Assembly (NCBI GenBank): GCA_002396645.1
Contig: DGYI01000051.1
Location: 1,045-24,879 of the forward strand
Reading direction: 5' to 3'
Source: Firmicutes bacterium UBA5010
Lineage (GTDB): Bacteria; Bacillota; Clostridia; Tissierellales; Sedimentibacteraceae
DNA: 23,835 nt
Numbering within the stretch: the stretch's first letter is position 1; every line of letters begins with the position of its first letter. The notes beneath the pieces were generated by a model. It did no database searches. It saw only the letters and a list, made by a program, of their open reading frames with translations, and had not been told where the DNA came from. Positions 6,408-13,423 of the stretch are shown piece by piece. The position numbers and the translations under genes were made by a program.

Positions 6408-8036
6408 ATGTCCAAAAAAATTTATTTTATTATAGTGTTGGTATTATTATTTTTATCATCATGCACAAGACAAACACAGCCTAAAATTGATGAAGAAGCA
6501 ATCAGTAAAGATATAAATAAAGAAATAGAATCTCCGGACTCCACCGATACAACCCCAAAATATACCGGAGAAATTATAACAGATGGTAACTATAACAATG
6601 CTGTTGTTTTTGTTCCCGACATTGAAACAAAGGAATATATCAAAAATAATCACTCCTTTAATTTTGATGAAGGTCTTTATCTGACTTATGATAATAAGGA
6701 TATTGTCAGTGATTTGCCTGCGTCTCTTGGAATATATAAGGTTGAAATTGAGCCAAACATCGAAGAAAGCGATTATTATATGAAAGTTAAGTCAATAAAG
6801 CTTACTGATAAGATAGGAACTATTGAGTATGAAGGAAAAGACTATAAGACAAATAATTTGGATGAAAATGTACGCATTAAGGATAGAATAAACGGACTTA
6901 TAGTCAGTTATGTAAACTTTACCGACAATAAGGAAGGAGTTATTATCCGCTTTGCCGGTCAGCTTGAAGTTGAGGGAACTTATACTTTATATAACGGAGG
7001 AGAATATTACAATAATATAAATGTAGGAAAAATATTTGCCAATGAAGAATCTTTGAAAAATTTCCCTGTTTATAATAATGAACCTGTAAAGGCTAATAAA
7101 TTTTCAGTATTTCTTTCTGAAACTAATGATTTATATAAAAAACTTGCCGATAATTCGTCTATAGGGAAAGGAAAGTTTAGAATATCCAACTATTATTTAA
7201 CAGGTGGTTATTTAGGGACTGAATTTACTCCTTCCGAAAAATTAGAAGAAATAATTTCTCTGGACCAAGACTATAAAGGAATGTTTGAGTTTAATAAGGA
7301 TTATCTATATTCGCTTATTGCGTCTACTGAAAAATATGATTTAATTTTTCAATCTTATCATGACTATGATAAGCTTTATGATGGTAATTATTATGTGATT
7401 GAAAAGAAAAATAACAACAAAATTCATATACTGTCAGCAGAGGGATTTTATTATAACTATGAAGAAACCAGCGATGAAAGATACAAAAACTATGATATGT
7501 TCGTATTAGAAAGCGATGGGTATAACAATAAGACTAATACTCAAATCGGCAAGCATAGCATTGTATTGAGAATTAATGACGGTACTGTTATTAAAGAATT
7601 GGACTATGCTGATTTTAAAGACGGTGAGAAAACTAAAACCATATATGAAGGTCAAGAATTTTCAGGTATGAAGGCTGAAGATATAAAAATATTGTATTAT
7701 TGTCATGAAGATGACGAATTAGTCAGAATACAGGTACAATTCAGCGGAGAGGTTACGGTTAAAGGTACTCTTTCATTAAGTATTGACAATTCTCAATATT
7801 CTTATTTTGCAAACTTTATATGTGATGAAGAAGGTGCAAAGAATTTACCTTATCCGGCAGCAGATACAAGAGATGTGTGGTTTTCCATAGCAAATGAAGA
7901 TGTAAAAGAGCTATTGGGTAAAGAAGCCTTTGAAAAGAAATGCAAGCTCAAGATTAAAAACTATTTCATTAATTTTTCAGCAACAGATGCAAGAAATACG
8001 GCTGAAATAGTTTCAATAGAAGAGTTGAAAGAATAA
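6408..8036 (+). CDS. Lipoprotein with a tandemly duplicated domain, function unknown
   Basis: A 542-aa secreted lipoprotein. The N-terminus MSKKIYFIIVLVLLFLSSC ends in a lipobox with Cys19, so the mature protein is anchored outside the membrane. I chose ATG 6408 because GGAGG lies 5 nt upstream; an in-frame ATG at 6372 has no ribosome binding site and would hide the signal peptide. Two halves are homologous: IIRFAGQLEVEGTYTLY...ANEESLKNFPVY in the first aligns with VQVQFSGEVTVKGTLSLS-like sequence and CDEEGAKNLPYP in the second, and each ends with an ISNYYLTGG/IKNYFINFS-type strand and a final EEI/IEEL. The protein is acidic and Tyr/Asn-rich and matches no family I can name. A second exported protein follows 21 bp later. 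Confidence 0.8.
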   Translation: MSKKIYFIIVLVLLFLSSCTRQTQPKIDEEAISKDINKEIESPDSTDTTPKYTGEIITDGNYNNAVVFVPDIETKEYIKNNHSFNFDEGLYLTYDNKDIVSDLPASLGIYKVEIEPNIEESDYYMKVKSIKLTDKIGTIEYEGKDYKTNNLDENVRIKDRINGLIVSYVNFTDNKEGVIIRFAGQLEVEGTYTLYNGGEYYNNINVGKIFANEESLKNFPVYNNEPVKANKFSVFLSETNDLYKKLADNSSIGKGKFRISNYYLTGGYLGTEFTPSEKLEEIISLDQDYKGMFEFNKDYLYSLIASTEKYDLIFQSYHDYDKLYDGNYYVIEKKNNNKIHILSAEGFYYNYEETSDERYKNYDMFVLESDGYNNKTNTQIGKHSIVLRINDGTVIKELDYADFKDGEKTKTIYEGQEFSGMKAEDIKILYYCHEDDELVRIQVQFSGEVTVKGTLSLSIDNSQYSYFANFICDEEGAKNLPYPAADTRDVWFSIANEDVKELLGKEAFEKKCKLKIKNYFINFSATDARNTAEIVSIEELKE

Positions 8037-8057
8037 TTGTTGTCCTCGGAGGTTATT

Positions 8058-8774
8058 ATGAAAAGAAAAAATTTATTTATTTTTACACTAATACTTATAT
8101 TAATAGTAATAATTGTAATTTTTATATTTGAAAACAGAAATTGTATTGAGTTAAGTTTTATTTTTGAAAATTATTTAAATGAAGAAATTCCTTTATTTTA
8201 TCATGATAATGATTTAAATGAAGTTAGGACTGTAGCAGTAGATGATATTAAACAAATTTTCTACGCCAAAAATGAATCTACAGAATATTATAGCTATTTA
8301 ATTATTAATGATATTAAATATGATATAGGTTCTGCAAATTTTTTTAATATTGAAAATTCTGATTATATACTTACAAGAACAGAAATATCCAGAGACAATT
8401 ATCCGATATATAAATATTATATATATCAAGGAACTAATTATAATGATTCTGTATATTTTCAAATAGTTGATAATAAACCTATCATATTAGTGAAAATTCC
8501 AAACGGATTTGAATTTGACAATAACAATGAGATAATGACATATACTTCAAGAGGAATTTCATCATCTTCTTCTATTTACAGATGGACTGATAGCGGATTT
8601 TATGTATCTGACTTAAATGCTTTTTTTGATGCACAACATGTTCAATTTGAATCTGATTCAAAGGTAATAAGTCTTATAAAAGAGGTGGATTTTAAAAATC
8701 CTGAAAATAATAAAGTAAAAAAATTCAAGTTAAAAGGCACTTTAATATGTGATTATTGGAGTATTGCAAAATAG
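8058..8774 (+). CDS. Membrane-anchored exported protein, function unknown
   Basis: A 238-aa protein with three basic residues and one long hydrophobic segment at the N-terminus (KRKNLFIFTLILILIVIIVI), then an outside domain of about 210 residues rich in Asn, Tyr and Ile. There is no lipobox Cys at the right place and no clear signal peptidase I site, so it is probably an N-terminally anchored protein. GGAGG lies 5 nt before the ATG at 8058; an in-frame TTG seven codons earlier overlaps that site and was rejected. It lies 21 bp after the lipoprotein on the same strand, so the two are cotranscribed and may work together at the surface. I recognise no family. Confidence 0.7.
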   Translation: MKRKNLFIFTLILILIVIIVIFIFENRNCIELSFIFENYLNEEIPLFYHDNDLNEVRTVAVDDIKQIFYAKNESTEYYSYLIINDIKYDIGSANFFNIENSDYILTRTEISRDNYPIYKYYIYQGTNYNDSVYFQIVDNKPIILVKIPNGFEFDNNNEIMTYTSRGISSSSSIYRWTDSGFYVSDLNAFFDAQHVQFESDSKVISLIKEVDFKNPENNKVKKFKLKGTLICDYWSIAK

Positions 8775-8828
8775 CTGAATTATGATAATTAAATGCTGTT
8801 ATCATTTAAGATTAAAAAAAGTGATTTA

Positions 8829-8908
8829 TATGAGATAAAATATGTACTGCTTATCGGATATATTAATATGAAATACGTAATTATTTACTCAACATATTTT
8901 ATCTCATA
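8829..8908. repeat. 17-bp perfect inverted repeat with a 46-nt loop at the chromosome/tail-module junction
   Basis: Left arm TATGAGATAAAATATGT (8829-8845) pairs perfectly with ACATATTTTATCTCATA (8892-8908). It fills the gap between the convergent membrane protein (stop 8774) and the endolysin gene (end 8917). It has no T tract and little GC, so it is not a classic terminator, though it could act as one or stop antisense transcripts. A smaller inverted repeat, ATGATAA/TTATCAT, lies just to the left in the same gap, directly after the stop at 8774. Confidence 0.6.
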
Positions 8909-8916
8909 ATCAATAT

Positions 8917-9468
8917 TTATTTATTTTTATTTATAGCCTGCGCAAGCTTAAGAATGAGACTATCTGAATACTTGTAAAAAGACAAATATTTCATTGTATT
9001 ATCATCAAGCGTCGCATTTTCCTGAATTATTTTTATAGCCTTCTCTATCGTTAATTCCTCATTTTGTTGTAATTTTTCTAAATAATCAATAGGTGGAATT
9101 GAAACATTATCTTTAGTTCTAACCTCAAAATGACAGTGACTTCCAAAGGAATATCCTGTATTGCCTTCAATACCTATTATATCGCCGACATTTATTTTTT
9201 GTCCTACACGTACAAGTCTTTCACTTAAGTGGCAAAAAAACAGTCTATATTCATCTTCTGTATCAATTCTTATATAATTTCCCCACTCCCAAGTCAAATT
9301 GCTCTTATCTGTAATTATCGCAGAAGATTTAACTATACCCTTAACTGGTGATATAATCTCCTTGCTCTCCAGTCCTACAAAATCCACACCCTTGTGAAAG
9401 CTTACGATACCGTTCAATTTACGGTCACCATAAGGTGATGATATCTTATATTTGCCCTTGTAAATCAT
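8917..9468 (-). CDS. M23 family peptidase, phage endolysin
   Basis: A 183-aa lysostaphin-type zinc peptidase without signal peptide. Metal ligands fit H25 and D29 in FHKGVDF and H113 in HCHFEVR, with H80 (in FFCHLSE) and H111 as catalytic histidines. YGDRKLNG and EGNTGYSFGSHCH are family hallmarks. The peptidase domain covers about 1-130; the last 45 residues are a helical tail (KAIKIIQENATLDDNTMKYL) that could bind the wall or help oligomerise. It would cut peptide cross-links in the cell wall during lysis. It starts directly after the stop of the holin-like gene and is the last gene of the tail-lysis operon. Many tail modules of this kind use an amidase here, so an M23 endolysin is a variation. 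Confidence 0.85.
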   Translation of the reverse strand: MIYKGKYKISSPYGDRKLNGIVSFHKGVDFVGLESKEIISPVKGIVKSSAIITDKSNLTWEWGNYIRIDTEDEYRLFFCHLSERLVRVGQKINVGDIIGIEGNTGYSFGSHCHFEVRTKDNVSIPPIDYLEKLQQNEELTIEKAIKIIQENATLDDNTMKYLSFYKYSDSLILKLAQAINKNK

Positions 9469-9654
9469 TTAATCACTCTCTTTTTTCTGTCTTGAAAAAA
9501 AATATGTTATAACCATAGTTACAACATTACTAAATAATAAAAATAAATCACCATCTATTTTTATATCCTTAATTACAATAACTATCAGTGCAATAACTAA
9601 CATTAAAGTAACTATACTTTTAACATCTATAATCTTTATAAGTCTGTCTTTCAT
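9469..9654 (-). CDS. Holin-like small membrane protein
   Basis: A 61-aa protein with two hydrophobic segments (about 13-29 and 37-53), a basic N-terminus (MKDRLIKIIDVKS) and a charged C-terminus (SRQKKESD). Size, topology and position, between an XhlA-like protein and the endolysin, fit a class II holin that lets the endolysin reach the wall. GGGGGTG lies upstream and its ATG overlaps the TGA of the preceding gene (ATGA), so translation is coupled. The sequence alone cannot rule out an accessory or antiholin role. Confidence 0.75.
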   Translation of the reverse strand: MKDRLIKIIDVKSIVTLMLVIALIVIVIKDIKIDGDLFLLFSNVVTMVITYFFSRQKKESD

Positions 9655-9917
9655 TTATTCACCCCCAAGTTATCCAAGCTTTTGAGAATAGATATGTTTG
9701 ACTGTTCAACAGCTATAATTCTTCTGTCAAATTCAGCAATCCTAGCTTCTATTTCCTCAACATTTTCCTTTATGCCTACAATTACATCAAGCTTTGCATT
9801 AACTGTCCCCTTCCACTCGGCATCAGCTGCAATTTTACTGTCTCTGCCCTTAAACCAGCCGCCTATGCCTACAAAGCAGCCGATTAAAGCTATTAAAATA
9901 CTAATCTCTATACTCAT
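9651..9917 (-). CDS. XhlA-like hemolysin/holin-associated protein
   Basis: An 88-aa protein with one N-terminal membrane segment (ISILIALIGCFVGIGGWF) and a coiled coil behind it (about 40-80, with VEEIEARIAEFDRRIIAVEQ). In PBSX the equivalent XhlA works with the holin XhlB and the amidase to lyse the cell; here it is followed by a holin-like gene and an endolysin in the same order. I chose ATG 9917, with GAGGTG 3 nt upstream. A TTG eight codons earlier has no such site. In many XhlA proteins the membrane segment is at the C-terminus, so this reversed layout is closer to the 'phage holin-associated' variants. Confidence 0.65.
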   Translation of the reverse strand: MSIEISILIALIGCFVGIGGWFKGRDSKIAADAEWKGTVNAKLDVIVGIKENVEEIEARIAEFDRRIIAVEQSNISILKSLDNLGVNK

Positions 9918-9939
9918 CTTCACCTCACTGATAAACTGC

Positions 9940-9971
9940 AAAAGAGCATAAGTTGTGGTTTATGCTCTTTT
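9940..9971 (-). terminator. Hairpin between the second fibre cassette and the lysis genes
   Basis: AAAAGAGCATAA (9940-9951) and TTATGCTCTTTT (9960-9971) form a perfect 12-bp stem with an 8-nt loop. On the minus strand the stem ends in TTTT. It stands between the XkdX-like gene and the XhlA-like gene, so it would reduce rather than end transcription into the lysis genes, unless a promoter follows it. Confidence 0.6.
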
Positions 9972-10012
9972 ATGGTAATTTTTTTATCTGTATAATGTTT
10001 ATAATGCGGACA

Positions 10013-10144
10013 TTATTCCGTTACCAATTCTTCATATCCGCTGTCTATAAGAATCTCTTTTACCTGTTCTTTTAACAATCTAGGTACTTGTTCATATGTC
10101 TTTTTCTCTAACATAATTTGCTGTGCCCAAAGTAACGCCATCAT
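10013..10144 (-). CDS. XkdX-like small tail protein (second fibre cassette)
   Basis: A 43-aa protein in a clear frame: MMALLWAQQIMLEKKTYEQV, then PRLLKEQVKEILIDSGYEEL. It has a perfect ribosome binding site (AAAGGAGG) before ATG ATG at 10144/10141. The pattern 'aliWAqqI..gk.tyeqVP..lk..V.eiL...G..eLv' fits the short XkdX-type proteins that follow fibre genes in Gram-positive myovirus tails. Their job is unknown. It ends 27 bp after a short C-terminal acidic tail, and a hairpin follows at 9940-9971. Confidence 0.7.
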   Translation of the reverse strand: MMALLWAQQIMLEKKTYEQVPRLLKEQVKEILIDSGYEELVTE

Positions 10145-10186
10145 GTTTGTCCTCCTTTCCCGAATAATATTAAATTTATTAGTTTT

Positions 10187-10471
10187 TTAAGCATAAATTA
10201 TTTCACTCATTTCTAAAACACATTCTAGAAACATAGTATTTTGCGATTCTAGTTCTGCAATACGTTCCTCTGCCGAGTATCGCGCAGAAAAATTGTTTTG
10301 CTGTGTCAACCATTCTTGATATACTTGTTCTGCTGTAGCTGTTAGAGTATAATCATCAGTAAATATTGTTTCGCCATTTTCAATTACTTCAATTTGCTCA
10401 TATTCATATCTAGGAGTAAAGGTCATTTCGTCTACAACTAGATATTGTTGTTCTAATTGTTCTCTTGTCAT
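10187..10471 (-). CDS. Small phage tail protein downstream of the fibre, possible fibre chaperone
   Basis: A 94-aa acidic protein. The first 60 residues are beta-like (FTPRYEYEQIEVIENGETIF) and the last 30 form a coiled coil (SAEERIAELESQNTMFLECV). GGAGG lies 6 nt upstream of the ATG, and it starts 9 bp after the fibre stop. In PBSX-like tails a small protein in this place (XkdW) follows the fibre, and in other phages such genes encode fibre assembly factors. The counterpart in the first cassette is the 137-aa protein, which also ends in a coiled coil. Confidence 0.65.
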   Translation of the reverse strand: MTREQLEQQYLVVDEMTFTPRYEYEQIEVIENGETIFTDDYTLTATAEQVYQEWLTQQNNFSARYSAEERIAELESQNTMFLECVLEMSEIIYA

Positions 10472-10480
10472 TTTATCCTC

Positions 10481-12205
10481 CTATATTATCGGGAAAGAAA
10501 AATCTAAAACATATGTAGTTGCTAGTGCAAAATCATAATTATTATCTACTTTGATATCTGGATAATTATTATCCATTCTAATTGAGCCAACAAGTTTAGG
10601 TTGACTTTCGTGAGAAGTAACTGTTTTTATTGCATAAGTTCTAGGACGAATACCTTCAGGCAACGTAAAAATTAATGTGTTTTTCGCACGTGTTCCATCT
10701 TTTATTCTACCTGTAACATTTGCCATTTTACCACAAATCGTTAATGCTAAATGACCACCGTCGGTGATCCAACCGTTAACTAATCTATTAGTTATATCTA
10801 TTTTTTCTGTTGTAGCTATTTCTTGCCATATACTATCTATCCATATCCAATCGTTCACATTCAATCTTCTGTAATACGTATTTCCAGTAACATGCGAGCG
10901 TAGGTTTAGAAAAATAGTGGATGTGGCACTAATGTCACTTTCCCACGTTAAGAAACCTCCAAAACCAGCAGATGGCATATAAAAAAGTAACCTTCCATTT
11001 TTTTGCCCCTCCATTACTTGCGTTTGTAAAAAAGTTATTAACTCTTGATCGGTATCAAAATTTCTTGCAGTTTGTAAATAAGCTGTCTTGTTTTTATCTG
11101 CTTTATGTTCCATATCTGCACTTGTAGCTATTTCTTTCCAAGCCCCCCAAACATTATTCGTACCTGAGGTTCTGTATTTTATAGGAAATGCCGGAGTAGA
11201 TGATATAGTTTGCCTAGAGTATCCGTTTGAAAACTTAAACGTTTCTACTATAGCTCCGTAATTAGAGCCGATTACTCCAACTCCCCAATCTGCTGCGCTT
11301 CCATAAAAAGCACTAAATCCGTTAGGAAAACTATTAGGTAAATCTGCGGGTAATTTAAAATTAGCGTTTTTAAACTGTAATAAATCTTTGTCTGCTTTCT
11401 CTTCCAAATCTACAAGCGTAGCTACAGGTCTATCATTTATAGACATTCCTTTGTCTACAATAGTCAGCTCTTGAACATTATATCCGCTTGGTATACTTCC
11501 TTCTTCAATAACATTTAATAATACCCAGCCATTAAAATTTTCTAAAGTAACATATATGTTGTTTCCAACAGATTTAGTATAATAAATTTCTAAATAAGCT
11601 TTTGTATTATCGTGAATTATTCTAATTTTAGATATTATATTGTCTCCACCGATAGTAGCATTAGTTTGTATTATGCTAGCTCTATTTCCATAATTTTTTA
11701 TTGCACTTACCTCAAATACATTAGGCTGTGCTGTGTTATAATTATTGTATATTGTAAATGTTCCAAAAGTGTTATAGTTATTACAACTTGCTATTCTTTT
11801 CCAACCTATGGTATTTATGCTATTATGTTGTTTAAATTGTTTGTTCGCTTTTTCTTCCATTTGCTGATTAACATTCATGGAAAAAGTATCTATTTTATCC
11901 CAGTTATTATTTAATGCTGTTTCTATGTTAAATGTTTTTGAACTATCAATTATAGGATCATATTTAAATAGCTTTAAAAAATCACTTTCATTAATAGGGG
12001 TGTTATTTAGAACATAATTGCTGCCTTTTTGTTCTTTTAATATATTAATATTTTTACTGCCTTCAATTTGATTTAAATTGTAATCATTATCTTTCAAATT
12101 AATATTTATGTTTTCATGTTCATTTATAGTTAACTTATCACTATTATTTTTTTGAGATAATGAGTTGCGTTTAAATAAATTAAAAAAACTTGATAGTTTA
12201 CCCAT
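10481..12205 (-). CDS. Tail fibre / receptor-binding protein 2
   Basis: A 574-aa structural protein. Residues 76-122 (FLKLFKYDPIIDSSKTFNIE, then ALNNNWDKIDTF and a short coiled coil) match residues 7-54 of fibre 1 and most likely attach the fibre to the baseplate. The middle contains 'knob'-type repeats with NVWGAWKEIAT and IWIDSIWQEIATTEK as known from pyocin and phage fibres, spaced by short helices (EHKADKNKTAY, LEEKADKDLLQ). The C-terminal 90 residues (HLALTICGKMANVTGRIKDG and LPEGIRPRTYAI) resemble a receptor-binding head domain. Residues 13-75 are an Asn/Lys-rich insert not present in fibre 1. GGAGG precedes ATG 12205. This gene would set host range. Confidence 0.82.
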   Translation of the reverse strand: MGKLSSFFNLFKRNSLSQKNNSDKLTINEHENININLKDNDYNLNQIEGSKNINILKEQKGSNYVLNNTPINESDFLKLFKYDPIIDSSKTFNIETALNNNWDKIDTFSMNVNQQMEEKANKQFKQHNSINTIGWKRIASCNNYNTFGTFTIYNNYNTAQPNVFEVSAIKNYGNRASIIQTNATIGGDNIISKIRIIHDNTKAYLEIYYTKSVGNNIYVTLENFNGWVLLNVIEEGSIPSGYNVQELTIVDKGMSINDRPVATLVDLEEKADKDLLQFKNANFKLPADLPNSFPNGFSAFYGSAADWGVGVIGSNYGAIVETFKFSNGYSRQTISSTPAFPIKYRTSGTNNVWGAWKEIATSADMEHKADKNKTAYLQTARNFDTDQELITFLQTQVMEGQKNGRLLFYMPSAGFGGFLTWESDISATSTIFLNLRSHVTGNTYYRRLNVNDWIWIDSIWQEIATTEKIDITNRLVNGWITDGGHLALTICGKMANVTGRIKDGTRAKNTLIFTLPEGIRPRTYAIKTVTSHESQPKLVGSIRMDNNYPDIKVDNNYDFALATTYVLDFSFPII

Positions 12206-12239
12206 TTTATCCTCCTTCTAAGATAAATCTAGATAAAAA

Positions 12240-12269
12240 AGAGATTTTAAATTAAAATTTAAAATCTCT
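12240..12269 (-). terminator. Strong rho-independent terminator between the two fibre cassettes
   Basis: AGAGATTTTAAA (12240-12251) and TTTAAAATCTCT (12258-12269) form a perfect 12-bp stem with a 6-nt loop. On the minus strand a run of six T follows (complement of 12235-12240). It lies 20 bp after the XkdX stop and only 34 bp before the start of the second fibre gene. No promoter fits in those 34 bp, so the second fibre must be expressed by read-through or from within the hairpin region. Confidence 0.8.
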
Positions 12270-12289
12270 CAATATTATATAGAATATTG

Positions 12290-12391
12290 TTACTTACTAA
12301 GTATTTCTTGTACTTCTGATTTCCATCTTTCAGGAATTTGCTCTATTGTCCATATTCCTTGTTTAACTAAGTTCGCATATATTTTAGCCAT
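12290..12391 (-). CDS. XkdX family protein (first fibre cassette)
   Basis: A 33-aa protein: MAKIYANLVKQGIWTIEQIP and ERWKSEVQEILSK. It fits the XkdX pattern of 'iYa.LV..G.wTieqIPe..r.eV..iL', a short protein of unknown role found just after tail fibre genes in PBSX and relatives. GGAGG lies 9 nt upstream of the ATG at 12391, whose first base overlaps the TAA of the 137-aa gene. A strong terminator follows 21 bp later, closing the first fibre cassette. Confidence 0.85.
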   Translation of the reverse strand: MAKIYANLVKQGIWTIEQIPERWKSEVQEILSK

Positions 12392-12804
12392 TATTGAGCA
12401 CCTCCCGTTAATAATGTCCCTAACTCTGCTAAAGCAATTTGAGTTTCTAACAACTGCTGTTCAAGCGTAGATTTTCTTGCAATTTTAACTTCTATTGCAC
12501 CTGTTATTAAATCTTTAGTTATGCTGCAAGGTAAATTGTATCTTTCGTGCACACCCTGTATTACCCATGAAGTAGTTACTTCTTGTGTATCTGGATTAAC
12601 TTGCTCTTCTTGACCTAATATTGTTATACTGTCAAGTATTGTTGTATCTGTAAATAATATAGTATTCAAATTCTCTACCGTATTATTTAATATTTTAATA
12701 ACTAATATTTCACGTCTATCATTCTCTCCTATTGTTTCTGTATATCCAAATATACTTTGTATATCTGTTATTTCTACATTATTTTTTAATTTTATTTTTT
12801 GCAT
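12391..12804 (-). CDS. Phage tail protein with C-terminal coiled coil, fibre-cassette accessory protein
   Basis: A 137-aa protein common in position but not in name. The first 105 residues are beta-rich (VEITDIQSIFGYTETIGEND, TILFTDTTILDSITIL), then a helix begins at about 112 (STLEQQLLETQIALAELGTL). GGAGG precedes ATG 12804. Its stop overlaps the start of xkdX. Related proteins occur beside fibre genes in clostridial and bacillus phages; a role in fibre folding or assembly is an inference from position. Confidence 0.65.
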   Translation of the reverse strand: MQKIKLKNNVEITDIQSIFGYTETIGENDRREILVIKILNNTVENLNTILFTDTTILDSITILGQEEQVNPDTQEVTTSWVIQGVHERYNLPCSITKDLITGAIEVKIARKSTLEQQLLETQIALAELGTLLTGGAQ

Positions 12805-12818
12805 AATTTTATTTCCTC

Positions 12819-13412
12819 CTATTTTATAACTAAATTTGAAGCTGTAACACCCATATTATTTTTATAAAATGAATAATAATTAAATTCAGGTAACACCGAG
12901 ATAGGATATGAACCTAGCAAGCTACTATAACTACGAATTTCTAAGATATTAGGTTTAAAAATTATTCTCATAGTACTAGTACCTAATATATCTCCTGCTG
13001 CCCCCATATATATAGTACCTAGCCTATAACCCATATACCATACATCAATATAATAATCATCGATACCATTAACTGGATAAAGTGTACTAAAAAGTTGAAG
13101 CTGTAATATTTGAATATTTTCAAAATCCTTAGAAAAATTAATCATAAAACTGGCGTTAGTACCACTTCTGCTAGATACATAATAATCAAATTCAATCGAA
13201 TTTGGATATAAAGTATTTGGAAATGGTTTATTGTTTAGATAATCATATATTGGGATGTTCACTAACTCAAACAATGTCTCTGTGTATATTTTTCTGTTAA
13301 TTCCTACTTTACCTTGATATATTTCTTTCTCTTTCTTGTTAACTCCTAAATTTCCTAAATAAATTTCTTTTAATTCTTTATTAACACCACTATTGCCTAA
13401 AATCACCGGCAT
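12819..13412 (-). CDS. Phage baseplate/fibre accessory protein with N-terminal 14-residue repeats
   Basis: A 197-aa protein. Residues 6-43 are three tandem units with a 14-residue period: GNSGVNKELKEIYL, GNLGVNKKEKEIYQ and GKVGINRKIYTE. The rest (about 50-197) looks like a beta-sandwich (SGTNASFMINFSKDFENIQI, YYIDVWYMGYRLGTIYMGAA), possibly a carbohydrate-binding or fibre-tip domain. GGAGG lies 8 nt upstream of ATG 13412. It sits between fibre 1 and the 137-aa protein, 11 bp from the fibre stop. There is no counterpart in the second cassette. Confidence 0.65.
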   Translation of the reverse strand: MPVILGNSGVNKELKEIYLGNLGVNKKEKEIYQGKVGINRKIYTETLFELVNIPIYDYLNNKPFPNTLYPNSIEFDYYVSSRSGTNASFMINFSKDFENIQILQLQLFSTLYPVNGIDDYYIDVWYMGYRLGTIYMGAAGDILGTSTMRIIFKPNILEIRSYSSLLGSYPISVLPEFNYYSFYKNNMGVTASNLVIK

Positions 13413-13423
13413 ATTAGCACCTC

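Noticed and set aside
8775..8916. Attachment site (attL/attR) at the tail-module border
   Set aside because: I found no direct repeat, tRNA end or integrase gene in the window that would support an att core; only an inverted repeat is seen.
10013..10030. CGGA/TCCG inverted repeat at the end of the XkdX-like gene as a terminator
   Set aside because: Only four base pairs and no T run; the stem at 9940-9971 is the better terminator.
12283..12410. Long non-coding gap between fibre cassettes
   Set aside because: A real 33-codon xkdX gene with GGAGG fills most of it; the remainder is the terminator.
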